From the NCBI RefSeq assembly GCF_018343625.1, contig NZ_JAGYPG010000001.1:664342-728341 (forward strand): a stretch of DNA of 64,000 nucleotides, read 5' to 3'. The DNA comes from Lederbergia citri (GTDB taxonomy: Bacteria; Bacillota; Bacilli; Bacillales; Bacillaceae_C). The notes beneath the pieces were generated by a model. That model was not told where the DNA came from, ran no database searches, and saw only the letters and a list, made by a program, of their open reading frames with translations. Both the position numbers and the translations under genes were made by a program. Below, piece after piece: positions 18,337 through 27,538 of the stretch (positions are counted from its first letter, which is position 1; each line of letters starts with the position of its first letter).

Positions 18337-18391
18337 TTGAAATAATTCACACCCTCCACCTTAACTCCAATACATTTCAACATAATATCCC

Positions 18392-18430
18392 AATAATCCT
18401 TCTTAAACTATCCTGCCTGTTAGTTTAATA
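18392..18430 (-). repeat. Island repeat, left half
   Basis: AAACTATCCTGCCTGTTAG followed directly by TTTAATA; hairpin and right box absent. Confidence 0.65.
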
Positions 18431-18478
18431 TGGTTCTTATCCATTGGTGTGATTTTGAGACAAAAATACAGTATTTAT

Positions 18479-19414
18479 CTAATCCAAACTCATATCAACA
18501 ACTTGTTTCGCAAACGTAACAAAGGGTTCAATTAGGTCAGGGCTTTTATCAATAGCCCATCTGAGTTTGTCGAAAGCTCTTAATAGCAACAAAGTTCTCA
18601 TGCTAGAAAGGTCCTTTTCCTTTAAACCATAGCCATCTAAAAATGCTTTAAATTCCTCAATATTAGGTCCCTCACCTAGGATTTGGCACTTCATCATTTC
18701 AATAATGTCACCATGTGGTACAACAGTTACTTCGGCACTGCCCCAATCTAGTAAAACTACCTGCCCTTCATTATCGACGATTGTATTCTTCAATGAGACA
18801 TCCCCATGATTTAAAGCAAAATGGAACTTCTCCTTCTTCAAACCTTCGAACAGTTTTCTTATTCTTTTCGATTCCGTTTGATTGATTACCCCAAGTTCAA
18901 TAAACCGATCATTCTCCGTTAAACTGTTGATATTATAATTTACATAACCCAGCCAACTACCATCTGACCCAGCATGAGAAGGCGACTGAAACACACCATG
19001 TATTGTATTAATCAGGTTTTCCCCATACCCCTTAACTGGAATCGTATGAATAAGTTTGGTGTAAACGCCAAGTTGCCTCCAAATATCCAGCTTAGGTTTC
19101 GTACTATCTAATCCGTTCTCTCCATCTACGAAGGTTTGGATCATATACGCTGTTTCGTCAACAATTCCAATAGACAACACCTCAGGACTAGGAATGCCAA
19201 CTGCTCGAGCTTGCTCAATGCACCAACTTTCTTTAACAAAACTCGAATATGTACCTGCATTGTTCATGCGGACAACAACTTTACTGTTATCTGTCTCAGC
19301 TACACAAACTTGATTTACGCTTCCTTTACCTATTATTTGAAATGATTTTTTGACCCTTTCTTGCAAAAAATCCTCTGTAATTCGTTCTGCTTTCAAAACA
19401 ACTGATTCTATCAT
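18479..19414 (-). CDS. APH-family phosphotransferase
   Basis: Kinase-like protein of 311 aa. The catalytic loop LNHGDVSLKNTIV (about residues 196-208) and the metal-binding LLDWGSAEV (about 216-224) are the two hallmarks of aminoglycoside/choline/homoserine kinases. The N-terminal lobe has VVVRMNN with a candidate ATP-binding lysine or arginine position. AAGGAGAACATT precedes the ATG. Substrate could be an aminoglycoside, macrolide or a metabolite. Single gene bounded by repeats. Confidence 0.85.
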   Translation of the reverse strand: MIESVVLKAERITEDFLQERVKKSFQIIGKGSVNQVCVAETDNSKVVVRMNNAGTYSSFVKESWCIEQARAVGIPSPEVLSIGIVDETAYMIQTFVDGENGLDSTKPKLDIWRQLGVYTKLIHTIPVKGYGENLINTIHGVFQSPSHAGSDGSWLGYVNYNINSLTENDRFIELGVINQTESKRIRKLFEGLKKEKFHFALNHGDVSLKNTIVDNEGQVVLLDWGSAEVTVVPHGDIIEMMKCQILGEGPNIEEFKAFLDGYGLKEKDLSSMRTLLLLRAFDKLRWAIDKSPDLIEPFVTFAKQVVDMSLD

Positions 19415-19488
19415 AATGTTCTCCTTAATTATCTATGTGATTAATTACTGCTTACATTTTTTATTAATCAATTACTTGTTTAATTTTT

Positions 19489-19590
19489 CTTCTTAAACTA
19501 ACCTGCACGTTAGCTTAATAACTTCAACAAAAAAAGCATTAATCCTTCTTCGATTAACGCCCCCGTTAGTTTAAGCGCATTTATTCACAT
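19489..19590 (-). repeat. Island repeat, full copy
   Basis: Left half AACTAACCTGCACGTTAG, hairpin GCATTAATC-CTTCTTC-GATTAACGC, right box CCCCGTTAGTTTAAG, tail TTCACAT. One mismatch in the stem (G-U on the minus strand). Confidence 0.85.
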
Positions 19591-19645
19591 ACTTATGAAA
19601 CTACTTTATTTTTAAGGCTGTTTGTATCCTTTAAGAACTGCACTG

Positions 19646-20041
19646 TTAGTATTTCTCGATCTTTATTTTTACTTTCGTTTTTATTTTTTCTTCGCTAATT
19701 GTTACTGTTTCAGAAACAATCTTAATAGAATCTTCAACTATTTGTTGAATCAACGTATCATCAATTTTTGTATCCTTCGGGAAACCTACTGAAACTGTTA
19801 ATTCATCAGTACCACCGCCTAACGTTATTGCTAGTGAATCACTTTCAAGTTCCGTTTGCTCTGTAATAGATGCTATTATTTCATTTTGTAATTCAGATAA
19901 TAAATTTGATATTCCATCATTCCCCCCGTTTATCTGAGAAACTACTACTTCCTGCTCGCTTTCTAATACCTCGGTTGTATTACATCCAACTAACAAGATT
20001 GAACAAAATACAATTCCTGAAATTATAGCTTTTTTCATCAC
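19646..20041 (-). CDS. Putative lipoprotein
   Basis: 131 aa with a lipoprotein signal: MKKAIISGIVFCSILLVGC, lipidated cysteine near residue 20. The mature part is acidic, ending in KIKTKVKIKIEKY with alternating strand-like residues. AAGGGGAATTTAGAA precedes a GTG ATG pair. No family recognised. Single gene between two island repeats; it is expected to be anchored outside the membrane. Confidence 0.7.
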   Translation of the reverse strand: MMKKAIISGIVFCSILLVGCNTTEVLESEQEVVVSQINGGNDGISNLLSELQNEIIASITEQTELESDSLAITLGGGTDELTVSVGFPKDTKIDDTLIQQIVEDSIKIVSETVTISEEKIKTKVKIKIEKY

Positions 20042-20146
20042 TTCTAAATTCCCCTTTCAAAAATAAATTGCTCATTCCACAACAATTCTCCATACGTAAG
20101 TTTGACGATATCTATTGGGAATGGTTTCAAATTAATACATAATATT

Positions 20147-20230
20147 CTTCAACTAAACTGCCCCGTTAGCTTAATAACTTCAACATAAAAAGCGTTAATC
20201 CTTCTTCGATTAACGCACCCGTTAGTTTCA
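20147..20230 (-). repeat. Island repeat, full copy
   Basis: Left half CAACTAAACTGCCCCGTTAG, perfect hairpin GCGTTAATC-CTTCTTC-GATTAACGC, right box ACCCGTTAGTTT. Confidence 0.9.
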
Positions 20231-20243
20231 TAAAAATGAAGTT

Positions 20244-21026
20244 TTAATTAAATAGATATTTATTTAATGCGTGGTAAACACCATTCTCATCATTAGAAAG
20301 TGTTACATCATTTGCCTTATCTTTAACATCTTTTGGTGCATTTCCCATTGCTATGCCCATACCTGCATATTCAATCATATCTAAGTCGTTAAATTGGTCA
20401 CCAATCGCAATAATTTCTGATGAGTCTATGCTTAATTTATTTGCGATTTCCTTTATTGCACTTGTTTTAGTAGCTTGTTTGAGCATATATTCTTTCCAAA
20501 ATTCACTATCAACTCTTAACCTTAAAGTTTTAGGTACTTCAAGATGTTGCCAACCACCTATTTTTGATGTATCCATTATTGAAAATTTCATTACTTTCTC
20601 AGATAAAGTTAATACATCTTCACAAGATGTGTACTTAATACCATATTGATTACAATTTTCCTTATGGTTTTGGCTAATAGACTCAACGTAATAATTAAAT
20701 GCTGTAATCATTGCAAATTGAACTTTTTCTTTTCGACACGCTTTAATAAAGTGGGAAACATCATCAATTAAAAATGAGTTTTCACATACAACTTCATATG
20801 TTTTCCCGTCAATACTTACAGCCCCATCGTTAGATATCAATATGCCTTCATAATTGAGTTCATCCATAATTGGTTTTGCCTGCATAAAATATCTACCTGT
20901 TGCTAAAACAATATAAACTCCATCATTATGTGCCCTTTGAATAATTTGTTTATGCAAATCGGGAATTTTCCCCTCGCTATTCAAAAGGGTACCATCAATA
21001 TCCAAAGCTACCATTTTATACGTCAA
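20244..21026 (-). CDS. HAD-superfamily phosphatase, Cof type
   Basis: 260 aa cytoplasmic phosphatase. Motif I is LDIDGTLLNS at residues 8-17 with the nucleophile aspartate, and motif IV is GDQFNDLDMIEYA near residue 209, with a Cof-type (C2) cap between. Bacillus homologues (YxeH, YwpJ group) act on sugar phosphates and similar small molecules. A TTG start follows GGGGGGAGATGGGCTT. Single gene between repeats. Confidence 0.88.
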   Translation of the reverse strand: MTYKMVALDIDGTLLNSEGKIPDLHKQIIQRAHNDGVYIVLATGRYFMQAKPIMDELNYEGILISNDGAVSIDGKTYEVVCENSFLIDDVSHFIKACRKEKVQFAMITAFNYYVESISQNHKENCNQYGIKYTSCEDVLTLSEKVMKFSIMDTSKIGGWQHLEVPKTLRLRVDSEFWKEYMLKQATKTSAIKEIANKLSIDSSEIIAIGDQFNDLDMIEYAGMGIAMGNAPKDVKDKANDVTLSNDENGVYHALNKYLFN

Positions 21027-21049
21027 AAGCCCATCTCCCCCCTTTTTTC

Positions 21050-21134
21050 TTCTTCAACTAAACTTCCCGTTAGTACAGATAACTTCAACAAAAATAAGCG
21101 ATAATCCTTCTTGGACTATCGCAACCGTTAGTGA
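21050..21134 (-). repeat. Island repeat, full copy
   Basis: Hairpin of the third type, GCGATAATCC-TTCTT-GGACTATCGC, between TTCCCGTTAG and AACCGTTAG boxes. Confidence 0.85.
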
Positions 21135-21207
21135 CAAATAATTATATTTTCACCTTACAAATTTTATAGATGATATGAACATTAACTTCAGTTGTACAGA
21201 TGGGGGC

Positions 21208-22185
21208 TTACTCACCTACCATACCGTCACCATCACGATCATCCATATATGGGTACAACCAGTGATCACGTGTAATCGGCATTTTATAACCTGCCTCTTT
21301 CGCTTCTTTAATCGTCACTTTCCCATTACCGTTTGTATCAACACTAGAAATATCACCGCTTTTGTTTGAGCTTGTGTTTGAATTTGTCGAATCGGAAGAC
21401 TCGCTACCAGTTAAACCGAGTGATTTGTTTACTTCATCAGGGTTCACGTTGTCAAATGTATCAACGATCACGTTACCCCTTAAAGTATAGGTATACTTGT
21501 AACTGGAAGGAATCTGCGTTTTCTTATTCGGATATGTGATAATTGCTTCAAAATTAGTAGCTCCACCAGCTTTGCTAATTGCCTTTTCCATATAGGCTTG
21601 ATCACCGTGTCGGTTGAGTGTACTATCTTGCGGGGTAATATTATAAGCATTCGATACCCCTCCGAGAGAATCAGCAATGACATGGCCTTCATCTAAAAAC
21701 TCACTTTCGACACCAGGAACCTTTGCCTCATCAGAATAGTATCTGCCAGACGATAATACAGGTTCGTTATTGTCATCTTGTAGAATGATTTTGTCAGCAA
21801 TGACACGTACCAGTTGCCCGTATTCATTCGTAAATGCCCAATATTCACGGTCCCCAAAACCAATGTCAACGACGACGTTTGGTTCACGATAACCAGACAA
21901 ATCACCACCATCAACTTCAATAAGTTTGTATCCTGAGAACAGTTCATCATTTGGTTGGGTTGGTGTTTCCTCCGCAATCGGAACACTCGGCGTTTCCTCT
22001 ACTACTGGTTCATCAAAAATCGTAGTGACAGTTTCTTCTTTTTCATTATTTGTATTTGTTTCAACTGTGGTTACTTCTTGTGGAGCTGTTTCTACATCTG
22101 TATTGGATGCATCTTCTACGTTGGTACAACCAACCATAAAGATGATCGTTAAAAGTAAGATTAAATAGTTCATTTTCTTTTTCAT
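21208..22185 (-). CDS. Secreted/lipoprotein DNA/RNA non-specific endonuclease with Ca-binding tail
   Basis: About 325 aa. The N terminus is a lipoprotein signal (MKKKMNYLILLLTIIFMVGC), followed by a low-complexity acidic linker rich in E, T and V. The nuclease core near residues 140-240 has DEGHVIADSLGG and NAYNITPQDSTLNRHG, the DRGH-type active site of non-specific endonucleases with E in place of R. The tail ends with DTNGNGKVTIKEA and DDRDGDGMVGE, EF-hand/excalibur-like loops likely to bind calcium. AGGAGAGTCCTAAA precedes ATG 22185; an ATG 12 codons earlier lacks such a site. Likely a surface-anchored nuclease for DNA scavenging or competition. Confidence 0.82.
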   Translation of the reverse strand: MKKKMNYLILLLTIIFMVGCTNVEDASNTDVETAPQEVTTVETNTNNEKEETVTTIFDEPVVEETPSVPIAEETPTQPNDELFSGYKLIEVDGGDLSGYREPNVVVDIGFGDREYWAFTNEYGQLVRVIADKIILQDDNNEPVLSSGRYYSDEAKVPGVESEFLDEGHVIADSLGGVSNAYNITPQDSTLNRHGDQAYMEKAISKAGGATNFEAIITYPNKKTQIPSSYKYTYTLRGNVIVDTFDNVNPDEVNKSLGLTGSESSDSTNSNTSSNKSGDISSVDTNGNGKVTIKEAKEAGYKMPITRDHWLYPYMDDRDGDGMVGE

Positions 22186-22365
22186 TTTAGGACTCTCCTG
22201 TAATAGTTTCATACTGTTCATTCTAAAAATCTCGGAGTGTTAACATAGACTAACACCCTCATTATTTTTGTAGGATTTCATCAACAGCATTTTCGTTTTT
22301 TCAAATCTAAAATTTAGCTAGTGATTGCTTATGGTGGATGTGACAAAGTCTGTTTGATTATTATG

Positions 22366-22390
22366 GAGAAGCACCCGTTAGTTGAAGATG
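22366..22390 (-). repeat. Island repeat, right half
   Basis: GCACCCGTTAGTTGAAG only. Confidence 0.55.
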
Positions 22391-22469
22391 AATCACCTTA
22401 AAATAACTGAATAAAATAAAATTTAATAATCCTATTATAACACCCTTCTATCATAAATTATCAGTTATT

Positions 22470-22495
22470 AAAGTAAACTGCCCGTTAGCTGGAGA
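22470..22495 (-). repeat. Island repeat, left half
   Basis: AGTAAACTGCCCGTTAGC only. It lies just left of the YolD-like gene, and the matching right half lies just to the right of that gene (22961). Confidence 0.6.
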
Positions 22496-22534
22496 AGAAA
22501 AATAAAAATAAATAGATGATAATTTGACCCACAT

Positions 22535-22873
22535 TTATTCAATGACTGACACTCCTAAAACATCCTCGAAATCAATCCGCTGAACCCTGCCTTCAAATAG
22601 TTCGATTCGAAGCTGGTACGATATAGAATCTACGTAATGAATGCGACCGATAATATTGGATAAAAAGCCGTTAGACCATATCGTTATCTTTACCGAAAGG
22701 TTATACTCCATCGCATAACAGATCCGTTGGTCAAATTCCTCCTTCTCGTATTCATCAATGATTGGCTTTATGATTCGCCCTTGGTCGGTCCAGAGGTCTC
22801 GATGTGCCTTAATTAACTCGGGCATCCCAAACGCAAACTGCCATTTCTTTTTACCGCGGTCTCGTATCGCCAT
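22535..22873 (-). CDS. YolD-like protein
   Basis: 111 aa starting MAIRDRGKKKW, then the helix AHRDLWTD and a C-terminal beta-rich half (GRIHYVDSISYQLRIE, FEDVLGVSVIE). This matches the YolD-like family, found next to UV-damage polymerases (UvrX/YqjW) or alone in Bacillus. GAGGTGAGTTAT precedes ATG 22873. No polymerase gene is adjacent here. It sits between a left half and a right half of the island repeat. Confidence 0.8.
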   Translation of the reverse strand: MAIRDRGKKKWQFAFGMPELIKAHRDLWTDQGRIIKPIIDEYEKEEFDQRICYAMEYNLSVKITIWSNGFLSNIIGRIHYVDSISYQLRIELFEGRVQRIDFEDVLGVSVIE

Positions 22874-22960
22874 ATAACTCACCTCTTTATTGTTATATAC
22901 GAACAAACATTCTCTATAAAAACAAAAATAAAAAGGACTTTTTTTAGGTCCTAAATTTAA

Positions 22961-23001
22961 CTTATTGAAGTAAAGCTCCCGTTAGCTCAATAAAAGGCTT
23001 C
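22961..23001 (-). repeat. Island repeat, right half
   Basis: TTATTGAAGTAAAGCTCCC then GTTAGCTCAATAA; the 3' hairpin arm of the AGTAAAG variant plus its box. Confidence 0.65.
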
Positions 23002-23143
23002 CCTAATTGCCCAATATAGGTGGTTCCCGTATAGATTGTTGCAGTGATGGCAAACATCATCATAATTTTAATCATAATACAATAATCGAAAAATATAGGT
23101 TATTATACTAAATATTGAACCTAATGCTACCAAAACAACGACT

Positions 23144-23299
23144 CAAAAAAGAAGTCTTTTCCACTTTTTTGCCCATTCGTCGGTCAGTTCTTGGTCTTTG
23201 TCAATACTTCTTAATTCTTTACTAAAACGTAATACTTGAACTAATGCTCCAAGCCAACATATAACCCATATTAACTCAAAAATTTTGACCCATTCCATA
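23144..23299 (-). CDS. Small membrane protein (51 aa)
   Basis: ATG GAA TGG GTC through a TGA. One hydrophobic helix (about 5-24, IFELIWVICWLGALVQV) precedes a charged tail with DKDQELTDEWAKKWK. ATGGAGAGAATTTT gives a good ribosome binding site. No family recognised. It lies between a right-half repeat and a long repeat copy, in the typical place of a cassette-like gene. Confidence 0.65.
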
Positions 23300-23356
23300 A
23301 AATTCTCTCCATATTTTCAAATATTATAAAAAAGCCCTTATTATTATCCCTCAACC

Positions 23357-23565
23357 TTATTGAACTAAACTGCCCGTTAGCTTAATAACTTCAACAAAAA
23401 AAGAGTTAATCCTTCTTGGATTAACTCACCAGGTAGTTTAAGTGAAAAATTTCATAATGATCCCTTTTTAATATGATTTTTTTACACGTTTATAAGGAAT
23501 TTTGTGTCATTCCGCAAGGTATTAAGTACTTTTGTGTCATTATTTTTGACACAAAAGTACTTAAT
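23357..23565 (-). repeat. Island repeat, long form with second hairpin
   Basis: Standard left half, hairpin GAGTTAATCC-TTCTT-GGATTAACTC and box AGGTAGTTTAAG, then a conserved extension of about 115 bp ending in a perfect 19-bp hairpin (23521-23539 with 23547-23565, arm containing AAGTACTTTTGTGTCA). The same extension follows the copies at 26061 and 37730. Confidence 0.9.
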
Positions 23566-23778
23566 GTTTTGATGAAAATGTTGTAATGTAAGAGTTTTGA
23601 ATTTAGTACTTTTGTTTCATTTATTTAGGAATCAAACGTCTCCACTTAATGCAGATACGCTATAGTAAGGTTAAACGAAAGTCGGTCTTAGATTAAAGCA
23701 CCCCATTAGTTGAATAACAATCTAGTGGTGTTTTATCTACTTTCAATTATATATAACATACTTACTAGTTTATTTATA

Positions 23779-25236
23779 TTATTGTAAGTCTTTCCTTTTC
23801 CAAGGTTCTTCGATGCTTTCTAACCAATGAACCCATGCACTAAAGCTCCCATCAAACTGAAAATAAATTTGTTGTATTTCCGGGAATTTTTCAAAAGTTG
23901 CAGAATGAAGTACCTTGAATAAAGATTGAACTTCAGCACTTGCAGGACTCCCTGCCAAGAATTCTTTAAAATCTATCACAACCGTTCCATCTTCATCGAT
24001 TGCAACTCCATTCAATGAATCTTCATTCCCATATTGGATTTCGCCATTTTTTAATAACTTGTTAATTTCCTCCTCTAATTCCGGAAAAGGCTTCCCAAAT
24101 GTTTGATAATCAAAGCCAATATTTACTTTTTCCACCTGTTCCTCGATCAAGCTTTCATACTCCTTTCCCAGGATTACTTCATATAAGGCTACATGCTCGT
24201 TCTCAGGTATAAGAAGATAGATTTCATTCTGATCTATTTTAATATAGTTTTCCATTCGTTGAGGTTTTTCAATAAAGTTTTCCTCTGGTATTCGTACACC
24301 TCCAAGTGTAGTCCCCTGCTTATTAAGCCCAAAAACATGTGTCTCTGAAATAGGCGTGTTTACAGCAGGAGTAACGGTCTGCATATAAATAATTTGTTCA
24401 TCTGTTACCTCTTTTAAAGCCAAATTGCCAAGTCTTAAATCTGAGAACAAAGTAAGTTCAGTCTGATTCCCTTCATCATTAAGTACTAATATTCTTTCCT
24501 TAGGATTCACTAGCTGAACTTGAAAAGGAAGATTCTCATCCTCTATGAAACTCATTGTTCTTAGGCTTACAAATTTCTCTTGATTTTGACTAACGATAAT
24601 TTCAGTGTTTTCTAATTCATATAATGAGTCTGGGGAAAATAAATCTAATTTTGATAAATTATAGGTCTTTGTTAACTCTCCATCGGATTGGTATTGATAC
24701 ACAATCTTTTCCAAAGAATTTAAAATATATATATCTTCATCTTTTGTGACCAAAATATCACCATTGCCAATAATATTATTATCTTTTTGAATTGGAAATG
24801 ATCTGGTAGTTCCTTCGCTACTCCTAATCACTACCTGAGACCTTACTTCATCTAAAAGATATATGGTTCCATGCTGAATATCAAAGCTACTTACTGGGTT
24901 TATGGTCATACCCTGAGCATATCCGATTTCTCCTTCCCCATTTCCATATTTAATTGTATCCACCAATTGAATGCGAGATAATTCCTCAATCGTGAATGCA
25001 TTTGTTTTTTCTTTTTCAAATAGAGAAGATAAGATAAGTAAAGGCAGTATAAAAATGACAGCTGCAGCAGCAAACAGCGGAAGTACCTTCCCCCTTGTTT
25101 TTTTCTTTGTTCCTTCCAACATGATACGATACTGTAATTCATTCACAAAGTCTTGACTTGGTACTAAGTCTGGCCTAACTTTAATTGGACGAAGCAGCTG
25201 TTCAGCCTCTTGAGTTAGATTTTCGGCTTTTTTCAT
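23779..25236 (-). CDS. Putative anti-sigma factor with large extracellular domain
   Basis: 485 aa. A cytoplasmic N-terminal helical part (about 1-45) is followed by one membrane helix (LPLFAAAAVIFILPLLILSS, about 49-68) and a long extracytoplasmic region rich in strands. The gene begins 35 bp inside the end of the ECF sigma gene, so the two are translationally coupled, which is the usual sigma/anti-sigma layout. Translation starts at ATG after GGAAGGAGTGAATTTAG. The extracellular part is unlike known receptors I recognise; it may sense envelope damage or a ligand. Function is inferred mainly from context. Confidence 0.7.
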   Translation of the reverse strand: MKKAENLTQEAEQLLRPIKVRPDLVPSQDFVNELQYRIMLEGTKKKTRGKVLPLFAAAAVIFILPLLILSSLFEKEKTNAFTIEELSRIQLVDTIKYGNGEGEIGYAQGMTINPVSSFDIQHGTIYLLDEVRSQVVIRSSEGTTRSFPIQKDNNIIGNGDILVTKDEDIYILNSLEKIVYQYQSDGELTKTYNLSKLDLFSPDSLYELENTEIIVSQNQEKFVSLRTMSFIEDENLPFQVQLVNPKERILVLNDEGNQTELTLFSDLRLGNLALKEVTDEQIIYMQTVTPAVNTPISETHVFGLNKQGTTLGGVRIPEENFIEKPQRMENYIKIDQNEIYLLIPENEHVALYEVILGKEYESLIEEQVEKVNIGFDYQTFGKPFPELEEEINKLLKNGEIQYGNEDSLNGVAIDEDGTVVIDFKEFLAGSPASAEVQSLFKVLHSATFEKFPEIQQIYFQFDGSFSAWVHWLESIEEPWKRKDLQ

Positions 25237-25753
25237 CTAAATTCACTCCTTCCAATACGTGTAGTTCCTTCTTCAAAACCTTTATAGCACGATAAAAGTC
25301 TACACGTACTTTTAATTCGGAACACTCCAATATTTCTGCCGTCTCCTTAATTGTCATTTCCTGAATTCCACGTAAAATGAGTAAACTACGATAATGAGGC
25401 TTTATTCTCAGTAAAGCATTTTGAACTTCCTCCCACTGCTCTTTTATTAGTAGATAGTCATCCAAGGAATCCTTTTTATCTTGGTATGTAATTTTTTCTA
25501 GCAATTCAGGTAATGTTGACTTCAGCTTCTTTTTTCGCAAATGATCTATTGCTGTATTCCTTGCTATCGATAGTAACCAATATTTTGCACGAGTGCGATC
25601 TTTTAGCATATGGATATTTCGTATTGCTTTTAAAAAGGTTTCCTGTGTAATATCTTCTGCATCCTGTTTGTTACTGGAAAAATATAAAGAAAAATGATAA
25701 ATATCTAAATGAAATTTTTCAAATAAATTTTCTATATCTATACCGTTACTCAC
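25202..25753 (-). CDS. ECF-family RNA polymerase sigma factor
   Basis: 183 aa. Region 2 includes SSNKQDAEDITQETFLKAI and AKYWLLSIARNTAIDHLRK (residues about 27-78), and region 4 has LRIKPHYRSLLILRGIQEM and the helix-turn-helix KETAEILECSELKVRVDFYR (about 118-160). This is a group IV sigma factor. GGGGGGATGTAA precedes a GTG start. It overlaps the putative anti-sigma gene and probably autoregulates the pair. Similar in layout to the pair at 60697-62155. Confidence 0.9.
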   Translation of the reverse strand: MSNGIDIENLFEKFHLDIYHFSLYFSSNKQDAEDITQETFLKAIRNIHMLKDRTRAKYWLLSIARNTAIDHLRKKKLKSTLPELLEKITYQDKKDSLDDYLLIKEQWEEVQNALLRIKPHYRSLLILRGIQEMTIKETAEILECSELKVRVDFYRAIKVLKKELHVLEGVNLDEKSRKSNSRG

Positions 25754-26060
25754 TTACATCCCCCCTTACTAACAAGTCGTATTTCATTACATTTTGTTTC
25801 AAATATTCTAAGATTACTTTATTTTGATAGATAAAAATTTTAATTACTAAAGTACACCTCTGTAATGCTGTTGTTGTAGGAAAAGGTATCCAATCTTAAA
25901 AAGAAGTAATAATACTAACAACATACTAGAAATTGGAACTTTTAAGTTTACAAAAAATAATTAAAAGTCAAAGTAAAAAAATATATTTTCTACTTCGACT
26001 TTTATTTATATAACTTAGTTCCTTAAGAATCATTAAAATTAAATTAATTTTACTTTTTTA

Positions 26061-26265
26061 TTCAACTAACCTGCTCCGTTAGTACAATAACTTCAACAAA
26101 AAAAGAGTTAATCCTTCTTGGATTAACTCACCCGGTAGTTTAAGTGAAAAATTTCATAATAATCCCTTTTTAATGTGATTTTTTACAAGTTTATAAGTAA
26201 TTTTGTGTCATTCCGCAAGGTATTAAGTACTTTTGTGTCATTATTTTTGACACAAAGTACTTAAT
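26061..26265 (-). repeat. Island repeat, long form
   Basis: Same architecture as 23357-23565, with CTGCTCCGTTAG left box, GAGTTAATCC stem and the 3' extension; the second hairpin has lost one A in one arm. Confidence 0.9.
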
Positions 26266-26394
26266 ATTTTGTTAAAAATGCTATAGATTAGACGTTTTTA
26301 ATTTAGTTCTTTTGTATCGCTCGTCAAGTTTGTTCATTTTCTACCTATGTTGTTCAACAATCGCTCCCTATGGAATAACTAAAAAACAAAATAT
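26266..26394. other. Gene-free stretch with repeat debris
   Basis: Holds the degenerate element TTTAGTTCTTTTGTATC (about 26302-26318), resembling the long-form extension, and a broken right box near 26355. Together with 25754-26060, also without a gene, it spans the gap upstream of the ECF operon. Confidence 0.4.
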
Positions 26395-26440
26395 TCTTCC
26401 TTTCACTAAAGCACCCGTTAGTTTAAGTGAAATTCTTCAC
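26395..26440 (-). repeat. Island repeat, right half
   Basis: CACTAAAGCACCCGTTAG then TTTAAGTGAAATTCTTCAC. Confidence 0.7.
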
Positions 26441-26561
26441 TTAAAAATCTAACTACAATGGTCGTGCAATTGTTTTAGTTTTTCAAGTTCGGGTAACAAT
26501 GATTTATCGATATAAATCCGTAGAAAAAACGGAAGTTAGTTGATTAAAAAATTGCTTTCGT

Positions 26562-26748
26562 TTAGCCCTGTTTTACATCACTATTTTTCTTTTTATTATT
26601 CTGATTATAAATCTTTTTTAATGTTGTATTTATATTATTCAAACTTAGCAAATTAAAGCCTAACATAATAAAAATAACTATTTCACCAGTAAAAAAAGAG
26701 ACTACACCTATAATTAAAAAATAAAAACTATACCCACCAATTATTCAT
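26562..26748 (-). pseudogene. Frameshifted small membrane protein
   Basis: GGGGAG lies before ATG 26746-26748, but that frame stops after six codons. A one-base frameshift gives a continuous reading to the TAA at 26562-26564: a hydrophobic part (SFYFLIIGVVSFFTGEIVI) and a basic tail (NQNNKKKNSDVKQG). Length 187 bp is one base more than a multiple of three. It looks like another small island membrane protein gene broken by a +1 change. Confidence 0.45.
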
Positions 26749-26811
26749 TTTCCTGATTCTCCCCTTTGTAAATAAGACATCTTTTCCTAAGTTTTTTCGA
26801 ATATTAATATG

Positions 26812-26879
26812 TACGCTAGTAAAATAACTTCAACAAAAAAGCGTTAATCCTTCTTCGATTAACGGCCCCGTTAGTTTAA
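26812..26879 (-). repeat. Island repeat, full copy with short left end
   Basis: ACGCTAGTAAAATAACTTC, hairpin GCGTTAATC-CTTCTTC-GATTAACG, right box CCCCGTTAGTTTAAA. Confidence 0.8.
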
Positions 26880-26974
26880 AAATGGGATACGCTCATAACT
26901 TCCTTCTTTCGTAATTTCACTTGATTTTAGTGAGCTCGAAAGCGTATCTCCTGAATTTCACTCTAGCGTCGCGG

Positions 26975-27538
26975 TCAGACGATCACGCGGTAGTGAAGTT
27001 GAACAACGCCGCTTGGGAAGCGACGCTCACCGAGCAGCACGAGTCGCATGCGGAGGTTGTCCGGCAATGCTCGCTTACCTCCACCCAATACGATCGGATT
27101 AACAAGCAGATGACACTCGTCGATCAGTCCCGCGCTCATTGCCTGCCCAGCAAGCTCGGGGCCGCCAATCGTAATGTCGGCTTCTGAAGACTCTTTCAGC
27201 CTCCGAATCGCATCAGGATTGAATTCGCGCTCGATTCTAGTCCTGGCGCTTGAAGCCGACTGAAGCGTCTGTGAATACACGATCTTCTCAGCAGCTCGCC
27301 AGATCTGCGCGAATTCCCGTATTTCCTCCGGTTGATCGCCTTTTTTGACGCTCGCCGTCTCCCAGTACACCATCGACTCGTACATTCTACGCCCGTATAG
27401 GTAGGTGCCAATCGGCCGCTGGAAGTCAGTCCAGAACGCAAACACCTCGTCATCGGAGATCCCCCACTCGATATTGCCGCGCTCGTCCTCCATGTAACCG
27501 TCCAAAGATACGTTAATAGGGTAGATCAATTTAGCCAT
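26975..27538 (-). CDS. Dihydrofolate-reductase-like (RibD C-terminal domain) protein
   Basis: 187 aa oxidoreductase fold. The start MAKLIYPINVSLDGYMEDERG, the LYGRRMYESMVYWE segment and the C-terminal ADITIGGPELAGQA and NPIVLGGGKRALP motifs match the RibD_C/DHFR-like family that binds NADPH. ATG 27538 is preferred, with GGAGGG upstream. Base composition is strikingly GC-rich compared with all neighbours (for example GCGTCGCGGTCAGACGATCA at the 3' end), pointing to acquisition from a high-GC source. It sits alone beside an island repeat. Confidence 0.88.
   Translation of the reverse strand: MAKLIYPINVSLDGYMEDERGNIEWGISDDEVFAFWTDFQRPIGTYLYGRRMYESMVYWETASVKKGDQPEEIREFAQIWRAAEKIVYSQTLQSASSARTRIEREFNPDAIRRLKESSEADITIGGPELAGQAMSAGLIDECHLLVNPIVLGGGKRALPDNLRMRLVLLGERRFPSGVVQLHYRVIV

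Noticed and set aside
22962..23075. 37-codon minus-strand ORF starting MIKIMMMFAITATIYT
   Set aside because: It has a membrane-like start and ends in a repeat box like other small genes, but lacks a ribosome binding site.
26921..27187. 88-codon plus-strand ORF in the DHFR-like region
   Set aside because: High GC content keeps antisense frames open by chance; the minus-strand gene is clear.
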